From positions 1-64,000 of the forward strand of contig JBBKWH010000076.1 in the NCBI GenBank assembly GCA_037968855.1: a stretch of 64,000 bases of DNA, given 5' to 3'. This document shows, one piece after another, positions 61,571 to 64,000 of this stretch. Numbering within the stretch: the first letter of the stretch is position 1; each line of letters starts with the position of its first letter. Made by a program: the position numbers and the translations under genes. This DNA comes from JBBKWH01 sp037968855. Lineage in GTDB: Bacteria > Pseudomonadota > Gammaproteobacteria > Pseudomonadales > Moraxellaceae. The notes under the pieces are model-generated. The model had not been told where the DNA came from. It did not search any database and saw only the letters and a list, made by a program, of their open reading frames with translations.

Positions 61571-63721
61571 TTAACCGTAGAATTTCTTGTTGGCGGCAGC
61601 CATGTCACGCAGCATTTGCGGCGCTTCATAGGCTTTGCCCAGATGGGCGTATTGATCACATTTGGCGACGTATTCGGCAACGCCCATTTGATCCACATAA
61701 CGGCATGGGCCGCCGCGGAATGGCGGGAAGCCAACGCCCATGATCATGGCCATGTCTGCTTCAGCAGCCGTGGCAACGATATTGTCTTCAAGGCAACGCA
61801 CGGTTTCATTGACAAAAGCTATCATCATCCGGTCGATGATTTCTTGGTTGTCGAATTCGCGTTTTTCGCCAGTGATCATCGGTGCAATCAGCTCGTAGCT
61901 GGTTGGATCGACGGTCTTGGCTTTTTTGCCTTTTTTGTCCAATGCGTAGACGTAGAAGCCCTTGTCGTTCTTCTGGCCTAGGCGTTGGTTCTCGTACATG
62001 ATCTCAATCGCGCCTTTGTAATCTGGCTTCATGCGATCTGGGAACCCTTCGGCCATGACATGTGCGCCATGAACGCCAGTGTCGATACCGACCACGTCGA
62101 TCAAGTAAGCAGGACCCATTGGCCAGCCAAAACGCTCCATGACTTTGTCGACTTGTTGGAAGTCTGCGCCGTCTTTGAGCAACAGATCAAACGCACCAAA
62201 GTACGGGAACAACACACGGTTAACCAAGAAACCAGGGCAGTCGTTGACCACAACAGGCACTTTGCCCATTTTTTGTGCCAAAGCAACAGTGGTGGCAATC
62301 GCTTGATCCGATGATTTTTCGCCACGGATCACTTCAACCAACGGCATCATGTGCACAGGGTTAAAGAAGTGCATGCCGACAAAGTTCTCTGGACGCTTCA
62401 GGCTTTTGGCCAGTTGCGTGATCGAGATGGTCGAGGTATTTGAGGCCAAAATTGCAGTATCGCTCACGGCGTCTTCGGCTTGCGCCAACACCATTTGCTT
62501 GACTTTTGGATTCTCGGTCACGGCTTCAATGACGATTTCAACGTCTTTGAACTCGTCGTAGCTCATGGTTGGGCGAATTGACGACAGCACTTCACCCATT
62601 TTGGCTGGGGTCAGACGCTTGCGCTCAACTTGCTTAGACAGCAGTTTGGTCGCTTCACTCATGCCCAGTGCCAACTGTGCATTACCGATATCTTTCATGA
62701 TGATCGGTGTGCCTTTGCTGGCAGATTGGTAGGCAATGCCGCCACCCATGATACCTGCACCCAGAACGGCTGCTTGCTTGATTGGGTGGGCTTGTTTTTC
62801 CCACTTTTTGGCCATTTTCTTGACGACTTGGTCGTTTAAGAACAAGCCAATCAGTGCGCCCGCTTGTGGGGTGACTGCGGCTTTGGCAAAGTGCTGGCCT
62901 TCGACTTTAAGCGCGGCATCACGATCCAGCGATGCACTGGCTTGGATTGATTCCAAGGCCAGTTTTGGTGCTGGATAGTTAGGGCCCGCTTTGCCCAAGA
63001 TGAAACCTTTGGCGCTGTTAAACGCCATCATTTGTTCCATCATGTTCAGTTTGACGGGTTCAAGCTTCTCTTGACGCTTGGCTTTCCAGTCGATACGACC
63101 TTCGATGCATTGTTTAACCAAGGCAATCGCAGCATCGGTCAGTTGTTCTGGTGCAACCACGGCATCGACTGCGCCGACTTTTAAGGCTGCGTCAGGACGT
63201 TGCTCTGCACCACCAGCGATCCATTCCAGCGCGTTGTCGATACCAACAATACGTGGCAAACGAACGCTACCGCCAAAACCAGGGAAGATGCCCAGTTTGA
63301 CTTCCGGCAGGCCGACTTTGGCTGCGGTCGACATGACGCGATAGTCGCAGACCATGCACATTTCAAAACCACCACCGAGTGCAAAGCCATTGATGGCCGC
63401 AACGGTAGGGACTGGCAGGTCTTCAAAGCTATTAAAAATTTCGTTGGTTGGACCATGCCAGCCAGTAATCGCAGATTCACCAGCGGCAAAGTTGTCGCCA
63501 AATTCGGTGATGTCAGCGCCGACAATAAACACGGGCTTACCAGAAGTCGCGATCACGCCTTTGACGTCGCTGTTGGCGTTGATAGCAGCCACGGCGTCTT
63601 TAAGGTCGTTGAGGGTGACACGGTCAAATTTATTTACCGATTCGCCTTGTAGGTCGAAACGAAGTTCTGCGATTCCATCCGATAGCATCTGGACGGTAAT
63701 GGCATTGCCGGAGTGGATCAT
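61571..63721 (-). CDS. fadB: Fatty-acid oxidation complex alpha subunit (enoyl-CoA hydratase / 3-hydroxyacyl-CoA dehydrogenase)
   Basis: 716 residues, the usual FadB length. The N-terminal crotonase domain has the hydratase glutamates in GFALGGGFEMCMVCDYRVMS and GLPEVKLGIFPGFGGSVRLP; the NAD-binding domain begins with VLGAGIMGGGIAYQSASKG and the dehydrogenase has GMHFFNPVHMMPLVEVIRGE. The final part has the second 3HCDH_C domain (MIMGVGFPPFRGGPCRYVDQ). It performs the hydration and oxidation steps of beta-oxidation and channels product to FadA. Start ATG 63721 has AGGAGA 8 bp upstream. First gene of fadBA; an inverted repeat lies about 140 bp upstream. Confidence 0.98.
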   Translation of the reverse strand: MIHSGNAITVQMLSDGIAELRFDLQGESVNKFDRVTLNDLKDAVAAINANSDVKGVIATSGKPVFIVGADITEFGDNFAAGESAITGWHGPTNEIFNSFEDLPVPTVAAINGFALGGGFEMCMVCDYRVMSTAAKVGLPEVKLGIFPGFGGSVRLPRIVGIDNALEWIAGGAEQRPDAALKVGAVDAVVAPEQLTDAAIALVKQCIEGRIDWKAKRQEKLEPVKLNMMEQMMAFNSAKGFILGKAGPNYPAPKLALESIQASASLDRDAALKVEGQHFAKAAVTPQAGALIGLFLNDQVVKKMAKKWEKQAHPIKQAAVLGAGIMGGGIAYQSASKGTPIIMKDIGNAQLALGMSEATKLLSKQVERKRLTPAKMGEVLSSIRPTMSYDEFKDVEIVIEAVTENPKVKQMVLAQAEDAVSDTAILASNTSTISITQLAKSLKRPENFVGMHFFNPVHMMPLVEVIRGEKSSDQAIATTVALAQKMGKVPVVVNDCPGFLVNRVLFPYFGAFDLLLKDGADFQQVDKVMERFGWPMGPAYLIDVVGIDTGVHGAHVMAEGFPDRMKPDYKGAIEIMYENQRLGQKNDKGFYVYALDKKGKKAKTVDPTSYELIAPMITGEKREFDNQEIIDRMMIAFVNETVRCLEDNIVATAAEADMAMIMGVGFPPFRGGPCRYVDQMGVAEYVAKCDQYAHLGKAYEAPQMLRDMAAANKKFYG

Positions 63722-64000
63722 GCCTTTGATCTCCTGTTGGGAGGACGGGGAGTAACGGGTTGTTTACCCAAGGTGGGCGCAGTTGCACGCTCACCCAAAA
63801 AAGTGACCCAAGTGTACGGCAAGACGGATGACAAGTAACAGTCGCCAAGCCCAGCTGCGGTGACGGATCGGTCACCTTTTCTTGTTTTTTTGGCCAAACT
63901 GTCAAATCAGGTGGATGTTTTTTGTCGCAAAATGTGCCAATTGCCATCGCAAGAGGCCACTTGTTTGCGGTCTACTGCTGAGTATGATGCCAAAAAACGC
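63722..64000. other. Upstream region of fadB up to the window edge
   Basis: 279 bp without a convincing gene. It contains the fadB ribosome-binding site (AGGAGA, minus strand), an inverted repeat (63859-63876) and T runs; the promoter of fadBA must lie here. Confidence 0.55.
63859..63876. promoter_or_regulatory. Inverted repeat upstream of fadB, candidate operator
   Basis: GGTGAC-GGATCG-GTCACC, perfect 6-bp arms with a 6-bp centre, about 140 bp before the fadB start. Its position fits control of fadBA; the regulator is unknown and the arms differ from the repeats at the acyl-CoA dehydrogenase genes. Confidence 0.45.

Noticed and set aside
63630..63947. Minus-strand frame covering the fadB start region
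   Set aside because: It overlaps the fadB N-terminus in another frame and has no family-like sequence.

Overview
The window looks like chromosomal DNA of a gammaproteobacterium, most likely a member of the Moraxellaceae (Acinetobacter relatives). The reasons are gene content and order: a tkt / GAPDH-type dehydrogenase / pgk group, rapA next to rluA, trpA-accD-folC followed by a SPOR protein, a secreted lipase with its steric foldase, two tandem 600-residue acyl-CoA dehydrogenases, and fadBA. Base composition is near balanced by eye. The genus cannot be fixed from sequence reading alone. No rRNA, tRNA, prophage or CRISPR array was seen; the only mobile element is one IS30-family insertion sequence.

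Region by region. 1-8.6 kb: central carbon metabolism on the minus strand (pgk fragment, epd-like dehydrogenase, tkt), interrupted by a peroxide-response pair (ohr, ohrR, each with an upstream palindrome), a hotdog thioesterase and a Pif1-like helicase; metK diverges from tkt. 8.7-14.7 kb: a PepSY membrane protein followed by two paralogous small membrane proteins, then rapA and rluA. 15-21.5 kb: lipase and foldase, a CATC repeat, a CatB-type acetyltransferase, hemL, rlmM and an outer-membrane barrel. 21.6-30.6 kb: a minus-strand chain running trpF-trpB, a DUF2804 gene, then trpA-accD-folC-SPOR-DUF2726 with mostly overlapping genes. trpFB and trpA are separated by terminators and trpA appears to have its own promoter.

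30.8-41.3 kb: photolyase, catalase-like protein, cobalamin adenosyltransferase, glycerophosphodiesterase, META lipoprotein, a desaturase with a coiled-coil tail, SelO, a sirtuin without a zinc tetrad, an atypical macrodomain protein and an alanine/glycine:sodium symporter. 41.3-52.6 kb: the two acyl-CoA dehydrogenases, an exported barrel-like protein of unknown function, an RsuA-type synthase, CcoS and a TauE/SafE-like protein, aspS with a structured upstream region, a small lipoprotein and an LpxL-type acyltransferase. 52.6-60.1 kb: a surface-glycan cluster (sialyltransferase-like protein, galE, three glycosyltransferases), an IS30 element, and an Ig-fold lipoprotein whose end touches the element. 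60.3-64 kb: fadA and fadB.

Functional themes: secreted lipase, acyl-CoA dehydrogenases and FadBA together make a complete outline of lipid uptake and beta-oxidation; the desaturase, AccD and LpxL-like enzyme handle lipid synthesis and lipid A. Peroxide and light stress are covered by Ohr/OhrR, the catalase-like protein and the photolyase. The least explained items are the SelO-sirtuin-macrodomain cluster, the PepSY-linked small membrane paralogs, the structured region before aspS, and the reciprocal stop-codon borrowing at the IS30 boundaries.
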